Source: Microbacterium paraoxydans (GTDB taxonomy: Bacteria; Actinomycetota; Actinomycetes; Actinomycetales; Microbacteriaceae). Taken from it: a stretch of DNA of 64,000 nt. The translations under genes and the position numbers were made by a program. This document shows, piece after piece, positions 56,223-63,924 of this stretch. The notes under the pieces were generated by a model. That model saw only the letters and a program-made list of their open reading frames with translations. It made no database searches and was not told the DNA's origin. The stretch lies in the NCBI RefSeq assembly GCF_018224615.1, contig NZ_JAGTUK010000003.1, positions 420,339-484,338 of the forward strand, read 5' to 3'. Position 1 is the stretch's first letter; each line of letters starts with the position of its first letter.

Positions 56223-57545
56223 TCACCGGCGCCGCTCGGGATCGAGCCCCATCCGGATACGCGTGCGCTTGCGTTCGATCACGATGAACGTGACGCCGAG
56301 AGCCCAGAGGGGGAGTGGCGCGAGGAACGCGAGCCGGAAGGCTTCGAGCGAGTAGGTCTCGGGGGTGCCTGCACCCTGCACGTCCAGCAGCAGACCGATC
56401 AGGAAGATCGCCAGCAGTGCTGCGATGAAGCCGCCCGCGTTCGTCACGCCGGTCGCCGTGCTCAGGCGGTGGCTGGGGTTGTGCGTGCGGGCATGGTCGA
56501 AGGCGATCATGGAGGCGGGACCGCCGGTGGCGAGAGCGACGGCGAGCACCGTCAGCAGCCAGGTCGGAGCGGGACCGGGGAAGGCGATGACGGCGATCCA
56601 CGCGGCGGCCTGCACACCGACGGCAGGAAGCACGAGAGCCAGGGAACGTTGATTCGGCAGTCGACGGGAGAGATCTCCGATCACGGGTCCCAGCACCATT
56701 CCGGCGACCACGTAGATCGAGATGATGCCGGCTGCCGCCGCGGGGCGTAGTCCTTCGCCGACCGTGAGGAACGGCATTCCCCAGAGCAGCACGAAGGCGG
56801 TACCGGCGAACGGCGTGGTGAAGTGGGACCAGAAGGCGAGCCTGGTGCCGGGATGCGCCCAGGCCGCCCGGATGCCGACGCCCGTGTCGATGGAGGAGGT
56901 GACGACGCGGACGACCCCGGTGTCCGTGTTCACGCTTACGTCGGCCCCGCGCTCTGCAGGGTGGTTGCGGATCACGACCCATACCAGCACCGTGAACAGC
57001 AGCCCGAGACCGGCGATGCTGCCGAACGTGATGGTCCAGGTCGTGGCGTGCAGCAGCGCGGCGACGGGGACGAGGGCGATGAGCTGTCCCGCCTGACCGA
57101 TGATGCCGGTGAACTGCACCATGAGCGGTCCGCGCTGCGCTGGGAACCACGTGGCGACGAGACGGAGGACGGCCGGGAACACCGCGGCGTCGCCCGCACC
57201 GAGCAGGACCCGCGCGATGATCGCGACGCCGACGCTCGGGGAGAGTGCCATCGTGAGCTGCCCCGCCGCCATGAGGAGCATGCCGATCGTGATGATGGGG
57301 CGAGAGCCGTACCGGTCGAGGAGTACCCCGACGGGGATCTGCATACCTCCGTATACCGCGAGCTGCACGACGGCGAACAGCGCGAGGGTTGAGGCGTCGG
57401 CCTGGAAGCGGTCGGCTGCCTCGACGCCGACAGCGCCGAGCGAGGTGCGGTTCGTGATCGCGAGGACGTACGCCGCGACACCGACCGCCCAGATCGTCCA
57501 CGCGCGCCACCCCGGAGAGGCGGACACGGGGGAGAGGGGCGGCAC
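56223..57545 (-). CDS. MFS transporter
   Basis: A 440-residue major facilitator with 12 predicted membrane helices. The first half has AITNRTSLGAVGVEAADRF, the loop VLLDRYGSRPIITIGM and RVLLGAGDAAVFPAVLRLV; the second PVIGDLSRRLPNQRSLAL and GPASMIAFDHARTHNPSHRLSTATG. The substrate is unknown; nitrate/phosphate-type and drug-type members share such features. The start is GTG 57545, minus strand, decided by the leaderless-type box. It lies divergent from the small VOC gene, and 18 bases upstream of the DUF4232 gene on the same strand. Confidence 0.87.
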   Translation of the reverse strand: MPPLSPVSASPGWRAWTIWAVGVAAYVLAITNRTSLGAVGVEAADRFQADASTLALFAVVQLAVYGGMQIPVGVLLDRYGSRPIITIGMLLMAAGQLTMALSPSVGVAIIARVLLGAGDAAVFPAVLRLVATWFPAQRGPLMVQFTGIIGQAGQLIALVPVAALLHATTWTITFGSIAGLGLLFTVLVWVVIRNHPAERGADVSVNTDTGVVRVVTSSIDTGVGIRAAWAHPGTRLAFWSHFTTPFAGTAFVLLWGMPFLTVGEGLRPAAAAGIISIYVVAGMVLGPVIGDLSRRLPNQRSLALVLPAVGVQAAAWIAVIAFPGPAPTWLLTVLAVALATGGPASMIAFDHARTHNPSHRLSTATGVTNAGGFIAALLAIFLIGLLLDVQGAGTPETYSLEAFRLAFLAPLPLWALGVTFIVIERKRTRIRMGLDPERRR

Positions 57546-57551
57546 CGTTCC

Positions 57552-57557
57552 ACGCTA
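57552..57557 (-). promoter_or_regulatory. Leaderless-type -10 box for the MFS gene at 57545
   Basis: On the minus strand TAGCGT ends 6 bases before the GTG start; no ribosome-binding site. It faces the VOC promoter 48 bases away. Confidence 0.5.
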
Positions 57558-57605
57558 CTCCTGCCCGCTGACGCCGAGGTGGCACGCGATGTCGGCAGCA
57601 CCCGC

Positions 57606-57611
57606 TACGGT
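57606..57611 (+). promoter_or_regulatory. Leaderless-type -10 box for the VOC gene
   Basis: TACGGT ends 7 bases before ATG 57619; no ribosome-binding site. Confidence 0.45.
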
Positions 57612-57618
57612 GCGACGC

Positions 57619-57987
57619 ATGACAGGTACCTCGCAGCACCACACCATTGACTACGTCGAGCTCGTCGTCACCGATCTCGCCGCCGCGCAGAGCTTCTACC
57701 GCGCGGCGTTCGGGTGGGAGTTCGTGGATTACGGCCCGACGTACGCAGGAATCGTTTCCGGCAGGGGAGAGGGCGGTGAGGTCGGTGGGCTGCTCCTTGC
57801 CGAACAGCCACGACCCGTCGGCGGACCCCTCGTCCTGTTGTACTCCGACGACCTCGATACGACGCGAGACGGGATCGAGTCGGCGGGTGGCCGCATCCTG
57901 CAGGAGCCGTATGCATTCCCCGGTGGACGGCGCCTGCACTTCGCTGACCCGTCAGGGAACGAGCTGGGAGTCTGGTCCTCCGAGTGA
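57619..57987 (+). CDS. VOC-family (glyoxalase-like) protein
   Basis: A 122-residue vicinal-oxygen-chelate protein, one glyoxalase fold unit pair. It begins HTIDYVELVVTDLAAAQSFYRAAFGWEF and ends RRLHFADPSGNELGVWS, the two ends that usually carry metal ligands (His near the first strand, Glu in the last). Role unknown; members include detoxification enzymes, dioxygenases and drug-binding proteins. Longer in-frame starts overlap the divergent MFS gene and are not supported. Confidence 0.83.
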   Translation: MTGTSQHHTIDYVELVVTDLAAAQSFYRAAFGWEFVDYGPTYAGIVSGRGEGGEVGGLLLAEQPRPVGGPLVLLYSDDLDTTRDGIESAGGRILQEPYAFPGGRRLHFADPSGNELGVWSSE

Positions 57988-58004
57988 GCCGACGATGACG
58001 GCGC

Positions 58005-58010
58005 TAGTGT
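58005..58010 (+). promoter_or_regulatory. Leaderless-type -10 box for the PPOX gene
   Basis: TAGTGT ends 7 bases before ATG 58018; supports this ATG over the in-frame GTG at 58012. Confidence 0.5.
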
Positions 58011-58017
58011 CGTGGAC

Positions 58018-58446
58018 ATGGCCCTCGACCCCCACGACCTTGGCGCCGTCGTCAGGTTCGTCCGCGCGCAGGGGCGCGGTGTCGTGGCGACCGTGTCGGA
58101 GGCCGCCGCTCCGGAAGCGGCACTGGTCGGTCTGGTGGCGCTCGACGACGGCACGATCCTGTTCACGAGCCGCTCGTCGTCGCGCAAGATCGCGAACCTG
58201 CGCGACGCCGGCTCGGTAGCGCTCGTCGTCGGCACAGAGGGGCCGGTGTCGCTTCAGGTGGAGGGGAGCGGTGTGGTGGCTTCGGCTGCTCAAGCGCATG
58301 AGCTGGAGCCGCTGTTTCTGCAGCACGCCCCGGGGTCTCGTGTCACCGATCCCGGATTCGCCCTCGTCGTCGTGCGACCGCGGTGGGTCCGCTCCTATGA
58401 CGTATCCGGTGCTGAACCGGTGGTGCTTGAAGCGCGCTGGACGTGA
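58018..58446 (+). CDS. Pyridoxamine-5'-phosphate-oxidase-like FMN/F420 protein
   Basis: A 142-residue split-barrel protein of the PPOX class. Recognisable segments are GVVATVSEAAAPEAALVGLVAL, DGTILFTSRSSSRKIANLRD and SVALVVGTEGPVSLQVEGSG, the flavin or F420 phosphate-binding strands. It may be a small flavoprotein reductase; the substrate is unknown. It starts 30 bases after the VOC gene. It is the last well-supported gene before the 541-base region with inverted repeats. Confidence 0.83.
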   Translation: MALDPHDLGAVVRFVRAQGRGVVATVSEAAAPEAALVGLVALDDGTILFTSRSSSRKIANLRDAGSVALVVGTEGPVSLQVEGSGVVASAAQAHELEPLFLQHAPGSRVTDPGFALVVVRPRWVRSYDVSGAEPVVLEARWT

Positions 58447-58987
58447 GCAGTGGTGAGGAGGCGCGGCCGCTCGGGGCCCCTCGCGGCCCGACGCCCGAAT
58501 GGCGGCCAAGTCAACGGCTGTCGCATTCGCAGGCCGTGCAGGTCTCTTCGGAGCGCTGGCGCATCGGAGGCAGGGTGGCTTCCAGCATCAGCGTTTTCCC
58601 CGAACTGACATAATGTGCATTATCGGATAATGCCCAAGAGCGGTGCCCGCGCTCAGCGCATGCGATTCTCGCGGCGTAAGACGCGCGCGCGAGTCCACGC
58701 GCAAGACGCTCGTACTGGCTCGTCGCTCGCGCACTGGCTGGCCTGAGATGCGGCACGCACGGCGCGACAAGGCCAACCGTGGCGGATTCGCGACAGGACT
58801 CCATCGATACGAACGCTCGGTGATGTGACGGCGTACTGCTATATGACCGGCGCCCGGCGGCCTGAGCGAACAAGCTGACGGACTGGAGGCGGCTGGGCAC
58901 ATGGCTGACGACTTTGGTGTCAGAGATATCTGGAACCGACAAGGCGTCGCCCAACACGCGAGCACCGCGGCCGCCGGGACCAAGCGG
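58447..58987. other. 541-base region without a convincing gene
   Basis: Between the PPOX stop and the UvrA-like stop I find no frame with the local codon bias or a recognisable protein. A minus-strand frame of 148 codons (58511-58957) is open, ending CTACECDSR, but resembles nothing I know and lacks a good start. The stretch contains local AT-richer sequence and nested inverted repeats at 58610-58633. Direct repeats of GCGC-type words occur near 58680-58740. It may be the remains of an insertion; this is inference. Confidence 0.5.
58610..58633. repeat. Two nested inverted repeats, ATAATG/CATTAT type
   Basis: ATAATG-TG-CATTAT (58610-58623) overlaps GCATTAT-CGG-ATAATGC (58617-58633); both are perfect. 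The word ATAATG thus appears twice in the same direction, 17 bases apart, with CATTAT between. Such arrays are seen at resolvase crossover sites and at operators, but neither partner protein is present nearby. The AT-rich sequence stands out from its surroundings. Confidence 0.6.
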
Positions 58988-61348
58988 TCAACGCCCGTTC
59001 ACGTAATCCGCCAGGTGCTCCCCCGTGAGGGTCGATTTTTGGGATACCAAATCCGCAGGTGTTCCTTCGAAGACGATCCGGCCTCCGTCATGGCCCGCAC
59101 CAGGGCCCACGTCGACGATCCAGTCGGCGTGGGCCATGACGGCCTGATGGTGCTCGATCACGATCACGGTCTTGCCCGCGTCGACCAGCCTGTCCAACAG
59201 CGCCAGGATCGTGTTGACGTCGGCAAGGTGAAGGCCCGTGGTGGGCTCGTCGAGCACGTAGATGTCGCCCTTCTCCCCCATCTGGATCGCCAACTTGATG
59301 CGCTGACGCTCGCCGCCCGACAGCGTCGACAGCGGCTGCCCCAGGGACAGATAGCCGAGACCGACGTCGTCCAGACGCCCCAGGATCGCCGCGGCGGCTG
59401 GCAACTTCGCATCACCCTCGCTAAAGAACACGCGGGCCTCGGATACGGGCAGGTCGAGCACCTCGGTGATGTCCTTGCCGCCGAGGGTGTACTCGAGTAC
59501 TGCAGCCTGGAAGCGCTTACCGCCGCAGTCCTCGCACGGGGTCTCGATCGTGTCCATGAACCCCAGTTCCGTGATGATTACGCCGGCGCCCTTGCACGTG
59601 GGACACGCGCCCTCCGAGTTCGCGCTGAACAGGGCCGGCTTCACTCCGTTGGCTTTCGCGAAGGCCTTGCGGATCGGTTCCAACAGACCCGTGTAGGTCG
59701 CGGGGTTGCTGCGCCGCGAGCCCTTGATCGCCGACTGATCGATCGCGACGACGCCTTCCCGCCCCGAGATCGAGCCGTGGATGAGTGAGCTCTTTCCGGA
59801 TCCGGCCACGCCCGTGACGACGGTCAGCACACCGGTCGGGATATCGACGTCGACGTTCTGGAGGTTGTTGGTCGAGGCACCGCGGACCTCGATACGGCCG
59901 TCGCCCGTGCGCACCGCGGGCTTGAGCTGTGCACGATCATCCAGGTGGTCCCCCGTGCGGGTCCCGCTGGCCTTGAGCCCGTCGACGGTGCCTTCGTAAC
60001 AGATCTCCCCGCCAGCACTTCCGGCACCTGGCCCCAGGTCGATCACGTGGTCGGCGATCGCGATCGTCTCGGGCTTGTGCTCGACGACGAGCACCGTGTT
60101 CCCCTTGTCCCGTAGCCGAAGAAGCAAGCCGTTCATGCGTTGGATGTCATGCGGATGCAGACCGATCGTCGGTTCATCGAACACATAGGTGACGTCGGTG
60201 AGGGAAGAACCGAGGTGGCGCAGCATCTTGATGCGCTGCGCCTCTCCCCCGGACAGCGTGCCGGATGGCCGCTCGAGACTGAGGTAGCCCAGACCCAGCG
60301 TGACGAACGCATCCAGGTTGGCGCTGAGCGCCTCCAGCAGCGGTGCGGCACCGGGCATCGTGAGGGCGCGCACCCACGCGGCGAGATCCGTGACCTGCAT
60401 GCGACACGCGTCGGCGATGCTGATCCCGTCGATCTTCGACGATCGCGCGCCTTCGGTGAGGCGCGTTCCGTCGCACTCCGGACACACGGCGAACGTCGCC
60501 ACGCGTTCCACGAAAGCGCGGACATGCGGCTGCAGAGCGTCCAGGTCCTTCGCGAGCATGGACTTCGTGATCTTGGGGATCAAACCCTCATAGGTCATGT
60601 TGATGCCCGAGATCTTCACCTTGGTGACCTCCCCGTAGAGGAAGAGATGCCGCTGCTTCTCGGTGAACTCCGCGATGGGCTTGTCAGCGGGATAGAAGCC
60701 GGACTGTGAGAAGCCCTTCACCATCCAGCCGTCCGCTGTGTACCCGGGCACCATGATGGCGCCCTCGTCGAGAGACTTCGACTCGTCGACGATCTGCGAG
60801 AGGTCGAGGTCCGATACCGCCCCTCTCCCCTCGCACCGGGGACACATCCCGCCCAGGTAGATCGCGTCCTTCACGATCTTCTTCTCACCGCCGGGCCCCG
60901 TCATCACCCCGCTGGCCTTCTGCGTGGGGATGTTGAACGAGAACGCGGTCGGTCCGCCGATGTAGGGCTGCCCGAGCTTGCTGAACAGGATGCGCAGCAT
61001 CGCGTTCGCATCGGTCACGGTGCCGACGGTCGAGCGTGGGTTCGCCCCGAAACGCTCCTGATCCACGATGATGGCCGTCGTCAGGCCCTCCAAGACGTCG
61101 ACGTCGGGACGTGGCACCGACGGCATGAAGCCCTGAACGAAAGCACTGTACGTCTCGTCGATCATGCGTCGCGACTCCGCGGCGATCGTGTCGAACACCA
61201 GGGAGCTCTTCCCGGAACCGGAGACGCCGGTGAAGACCGTGAGCCGTCGCTTCGGGATGTCGACGCTGACGTCCTTGAGGTTGTTCTCGCGGGCACCCTG
61301 CACGCGAATGAGATCGTGCGTGTCGGCGGGGTGTGCTGCGTCGGTCAT
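58988..61348 (-). CDS. UvrA-like ABC ATPase (short form)
   Basis: A 786-residue twin ATPase related to excinuclease UvrA but shorter than the 950-residue repair protein. Walker A loops are GVSGSGKS (41-48) and GVAGSGKS in the second half; signatures are LSGGEAQRIKM and LSGGERQRIKL; Walker B regions VFDEPTIGLHPHD and VLDEPTTGLHLAD. Zinc-type cysteines remain (CPRCEGRG, CPECDGTR, CPTCKGAG, CEDCGGKR). The length fits UvrA2/DrrC-like proteins, linked to resistance to DNA-binding drugs and lacking the UvrB-binding domain. ATG 61348 has GAAGGA upstream. Located after an AraC and a VOC gene on the same strand. Confidence 0.9.
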   Translation of the reverse strand: MTDAAHPADTHDLIRVQGARENNLKDVSVDIPKRRLTVFTGVSGSGKSSLVFDTIAAESRRMIDETYSAFVQGFMPSVPRPDVDVLEGLTTAIIVDQERFGANPRSTVGTVTDANAMLRILFSKLGQPYIGGPTAFSFNIPTQKASGVMTGPGGEKKIVKDAIYLGGMCPRCEGRGAVSDLDLSQIVDESKSLDEGAIMVPGYTADGWMVKGFSQSGFYPADKPIAEFTEKQRHLFLYGEVTKVKISGINMTYEGLIPKITKSMLAKDLDALQPHVRAFVERVATFAVCPECDGTRLTEGARSSKIDGISIADACRMQVTDLAAWVRALTMPGAAPLLEALSANLDAFVTLGLGYLSLERPSGTLSGGEAQRIKMLRHLGSSLTDVTYVFDEPTIGLHPHDIQRMNGLLLRLRDKGNTVLVVEHKPETIAIADHVIDLGPGAGSAGGEICYEGTVDGLKASGTRTGDHLDDRAQLKPAVRTGDGRIEVRGASTNNLQNVDVDIPTGVLTVVTGVAGSGKSSLIHGSISGREGVVAIDQSAIKGSRRSNPATYTGLLEPIRKAFAKANGVKPALFSANSEGACPTCKGAGVIITELGFMDTIETPCEDCGGKRFQAAVLEYTLGGKDITEVLDLPVSEARVFFSEGDAKLPAAAAILGRLDDVGLGYLSLGQPLSTLSGGERQRIKLAIQMGEKGDIYVLDEPTTGLHLADVNTILALLDRLVDAGKTVIVIEHHQAVMAHADWIVDVGPGAGHDGGRIVFEGTPADLVSQKSTLTGEHLADYVNGR

Positions 61349-61385
61349 CGGCGTCCTTCGTGATCGGGGTGACGTCAGGCCGACG

Positions 61386-61805
61386 TCAACCGGCCTGGTT
61401 GATACGGAGCAGGTTGCCCGCGGGGTCTCGGAAGGCGCAGTCTCGCACGCCGTAGGGTTGATCCATCGGCTCCTGCACGACGTCGGCGCCTGCCGCGACG
61501 AGGCGATCGAACAGCCCGTCCAGGTCGTCGCTGGCGAGGGTGAGCGCCCCATAGCTGCCCTTCGCCATCAGTTCGAGGATGGTCTGCCGTTCGGCGTCGG
61601 TGATGCCAGGGTCGGCTGCCGGCGGGTGCAACACGATCGAGGTCTCCGGTTGACCCGCGGGACCGACGGTCAACCAGCGCAGGCCCTCGTACCCGACGTC
61701 GTTGCGCACCTCGAAACCGAGGGCATCGCGATAGAAGCCGAGCGCAGCGTCGGCGTCGGTGTGCGGGAGGAAGGCGTAGTGGATGCTGATGTTCATGGTG
61801 CTCAC
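61386..61805 (-). CDS. VOC-family protein, AraC-linked
   Basis: A 139-residue vicinal-oxygen-chelate protein: ISIHYAFLPHTDADAALGFYRDALGFEV at the start and QPYGVRDCAFRDPAGNLLRINQ at the end, the usual two ligand-bearing ends. GTG 61805 overlaps the stop of the AraC gene (GTGA); ATG 61796 is a possible internal start. Role may be binding or detoxifying a small electrophile or drug. It lies between the regulator and the UvrA-like gene, 37 bases before the latter. Confidence 0.85.
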   Translation of the reverse strand: MSTMNISIHYAFLPHTDADAALGFYRDALGFEVRNDVGYEGLRWLTVGPAGQPETSIVLHPPAADPGITDAERQTILELMAKGSYGALTLASDDLDGLFDRLVAAGADVVQEPMDQPYGVRDCAFRDPAGNLLRINQAG

Positions 61806-62239
61806 GTTAGATCGGTGTCGCGTCGGGGCGCTTCTCTATTCCTGATCGGTCGGGTGACCTGCTTCGCCTGGAACGACGGAATCCCTTCGACGGTGGCAGC
61901 GCGTTCACGGTACACGCTGGGTGGGACACCCACGAGCTCCGAGAACCGGGTGCTGAAGGTGCCCAGCGAGGAGCAGCCCACCGCGAAGCACACCTCGGTG
62001 ACGCTGAGGTCCCCGCGACGCAACAGCGCCATCGCCCGTTCGATCCGACGGGTCATGAGGTAGGAGTAGGGCGACTCGCCGTAGGTCTCGCGGAACCGAC
62101 GGCTCAGATGTCCCGCTGACATGTGTACGCCACGTGCCAGCGCCTCCACGTCGAGCGGCTTGGCGTACTCCCGATCAATGCGATCACGAACCTTCCGCAT
62201 CACGATGAGCTCGCGCAACCGGGCTTCATCCACCGCCAT
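61802..62239 (-). CDS. AraC-family transcriptional regulator
   Basis: A 145-residue regulator consisting almost only of the AraC DNA-binding domain: two helix-turn-helix units, ALARGVHMSAGHLSRRFRET and VTEVCFAVGCSSLGTFSTRFSEL, with the signature YLMTRRIERAMALL between. There is no N-terminal effector domain, so it may sense through a partner such as the VOC protein. ATG 62239 is chosen over GTG 62242. A 12-base palindrome covers the start codon. Confidence 0.88.
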   Translation of the reverse strand: MAVDEARLRELIVMRKVRDRIDREYAKPLDVEALARGVHMSAGHLSRRFRETYGESPYSYLMTRRIERAMALLRRGDLSVTEVCFAVGCSSLGTFSTRFSELVGVPPSVYRERAATVEGIPSFQAKQVTRPIRNREAPRRDTDLT

Positions 62240-62248
62240 CACGTGATG
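62237..62248. promoter_or_regulatory. Palindrome over the AraC start
   Basis: CATCACGTGATG is a perfect 12-base palindrome that includes the AraC-gene start codon on the minus strand. It could be an autoregulatory site, or chance. Confidence 0.3.
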
Positions 62249-62331
62249 ATCTTGCCATGACGCCCGGTGTCGCGTGGTGTCCGACTGCGACGCGCTTCGG
62301 CGGTCCTCCCCCGCGAACGCCGGCAGAGCGC

Positions 62332-62337
62332 TACCCT
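62332..62337 (+). promoter_or_regulatory. Candidate -10 box for the HdeD-like gene
   Basis: TACCCT lies 43 bases before ATG 62380, with AGAAAGGG as ribosome-binding site in between. Confidence 0.45.
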
Positions 62338-62379
62338 GGGGGCATCCTCACAGGATCTTCTCAGAAAGGGTCCCCAACC

Positions 62380-62976
62380 ATGTCTGAAGCAATCAACGAG
62401 ACGAAGTCGTTCTTCTCCTCCATCCGCGTCGCACTGGCCGTTTCTGGTGTCCTGGCGCTCCTCGCGGGTATCGTCCTGCTGGTCTGGCCCGTCAAGTCGG
62501 CCGTCATCGTCACCGCGATCTTCGCGTCCTACCTCATCGTCGCGGGCATCGTCTACATCGGGCTCGGCATCTTCTCGCAGGCGAAGGGCGGGTGGGCGCG
62601 CGTCGGCCACATCGTGCTGGGCCTCCTCTACATCGCCGCCGGCGTCATCGCGTTCTTCAACCTGAACGTCGCGGCCGCCACCCTCGCGCTGGTGGTTGTC
62701 ATCTTCATCGGCGTCAGCTGGATCGTCGACGGCGTCGTGGCACTGTCGCTGCTGGGCAGCGACGGCTCGCGCGTCTGGACGGTCCTCTACGCCATCCTGA
62801 GCATCGTCGCCGGTATCGTCGTGCTGTTCTCGCCGGCGATCGCGGGCTTCGCCTTCTGGCTGCTGCTCGGCATCTCCCTGGTGGTGCTCGGCATCATTCA
62901 GATCGTCCGCGCCATCACGCTCGGCAAGGACGAGAAGAACGTGATCGCGGACGTGCAGGGATCCCCCGCCGTCTGA
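62380..62976 (+). CDS. HdeD/DUF308-family membrane protein
   Basis: A 198-residue protein with six predicted membrane helices in three similar pairs, the DUF308 repeat arrangement. The repeated pattern is seen in VLALLAGIVLLVWP, VGHIVLGLLYIAAGVIAFF and LYAILSIVAGIVVLFSP. HdeD of E. coli contributes to acid resistance; function here is unknown. ATG 62380 has AAAGGG at good spacing; the longer in-frame start overlaps the AraC promoter area. A strong bidirectional terminator follows. Confidence 0.88.
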   Translation: MSEAINETKSFFSSIRVALAVSGVLALLAGIVLLVWPVKSAVIVTAIFASYLIVAGIVYIGLGIFSQAKGGWARVGHIVLGLLYIAAGVIAFFNLNVAAATLALVVVIFIGVSWIVDGVVALSLLGSDGSRVWTVLYAILSIVAGIVVLFSPAIAGFAFWLLLGISLVVLGIIQIVRAITLGKDEKNVIADVQGSPAV

Positions 62977-62983
62977 CACCGTC

Positions 62984-63035
62984 GAGACGACTCCGCCCCG
63001 GCGCCGCATCTGCGGAGCCGGGGCGGAGTCGTCTC
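62984..63035. terminator. Bidirectional intrinsic terminator
   Basis: A perfect 19-base-pair inverted repeat (62984-63002 with 63017-63035) is extended by an inner 5-pair hairpin, CCGCA/TGCGG. It lies exactly between two convergent genes, the HdeD-like and the SDR, and can serve both strands. Confidence 0.85.
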
Positions 63036-63039
63036 ACAA

Positions 63040-63804
63040 TCAGGAGGCGACGAAAGCGCTCACGTCGCCAACCAGTCGCGTGTTGTCCGCGGGCACCGGG
63101 TCGATGACGGCCTTGGCCACTTCGGCCGCGAACTCGGAGACGTTGTAGAGCCGACCCGCGGACTCCCGTCGTTCGGCGATGGCGCCGGGGTTGGCGCGCT
63201 CGAGCAGCGTGGCGGTGATGGTGCCCTCGATCATGTCGCCGGAAACAACGGTGAACCCGATGCCCTTCTCGGCGAGACCGGGGATGAGCTCACGCAGGGC
63301 ATCCTCACCCGCGCGCTTGGACAGAGCGACCGGCTCGTACTCCGGCATCGTCGGGGTCGTGCGGATAAAGTGCGCCTGGTGACTCGTGACGAACACGACC
63401 CGCGCGCCGTCGCCGAGGAGGGGGGTGGCCGCGTTCAGCACGTTCAGCTGGGCGTCACGGTTCAACGTCAGGGCGTAGTCCTCGGCCATACCCGACTCCA
63501 TGCCGCCAGAGGCGTTGAGCACGAGCACGTCGAGGCGCCCGAACTCGGCGCTCACCGCGTCGAACATGGCGGAGACCGAGGCGGGATCGGTCAGGTCTGC
63601 TCCGACGACCAGCACTCGCCGACCGAGCTCCCTCAGCGCGCCCGCGAGCTTCTCGGCGCGGGGAGCCTTGTTGCGGAAGTTGATCACGACGTCGGCGCCC
63701 GCCTCAGCGAGGTAGCGGACGGTGTCGGCACCGATGCCCCGGGACGAGCCGGTCACGAGGGCGACCTTGCCGTCGAGGGATCCTGCGGGAAGAACGTCGG
63801 TCAC
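63040..63804 (-). CDS. Short-chain dehydrogenase/reductase
   Basis: A 254-residue Rossmann-fold oxidoreductase. The cofactor loop is VALVTGSSRGIGADTVRYL, followed by LNASGG and VVFVTSHQAHF. The catalytic stretch is EYEPVALSKRAGEDAL: Lys is in place, but the usual YxxxK Tyr position is Val and a Tyr stands three residues earlier. The cofactor choice looks NADP-like (Arg after TGSS, FRNK end of strand 2), not certain. The start is GTG 63804 with GAGGAG upstream. Confidence 0.87.
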   Translation of the reverse strand: MTDVLPAGSLDGKVALVTGSSRGIGADTVRYLAEAGADVVINFRNKAPRAEKLAGALRELGRRVLVVGADLTDPASVSAMFDAVSAEFGRLDVLVLNASGGMESGMAEDYALTLNRDAQLNVLNAATPLLGDGARVVFVTSHQAHFIRTTPTMPEYEPVALSKRAGEDALRELIPGLAEKGIGFTVVSGDMIEGTITATLLERANPGAIAERRESAGRLYNVSEFAAEVAKAVIDPVPADNTRLVGDVSAFVAS

Positions 63805-63924
63805 GGTGACTCCTCATGATGCGTGAAACGCCGTGAGCGCACGGCTCTCTCACATTACCAAGCGCCCGCGCGGGGCCCAGGGCCACGGTGCCCCACATGG
63901 TACGTTGACCACAAAGGAGGCCGA

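Noticed and set aside
58511..58957. A 148-codon minus-strand frame ending in a Cys-rich CTACECDSR
   Set aside because: No recognisable family, no ribosome-binding site, codon use unlike neighbours; kept only as part of the unexplained region.
62239..63009. A 256-codon minus-strand frame rich in Asp and Arg
   Set aside because: Antisense to the HdeD-like gene; low-complexity DD/RD composition is typical of a shadow frame.
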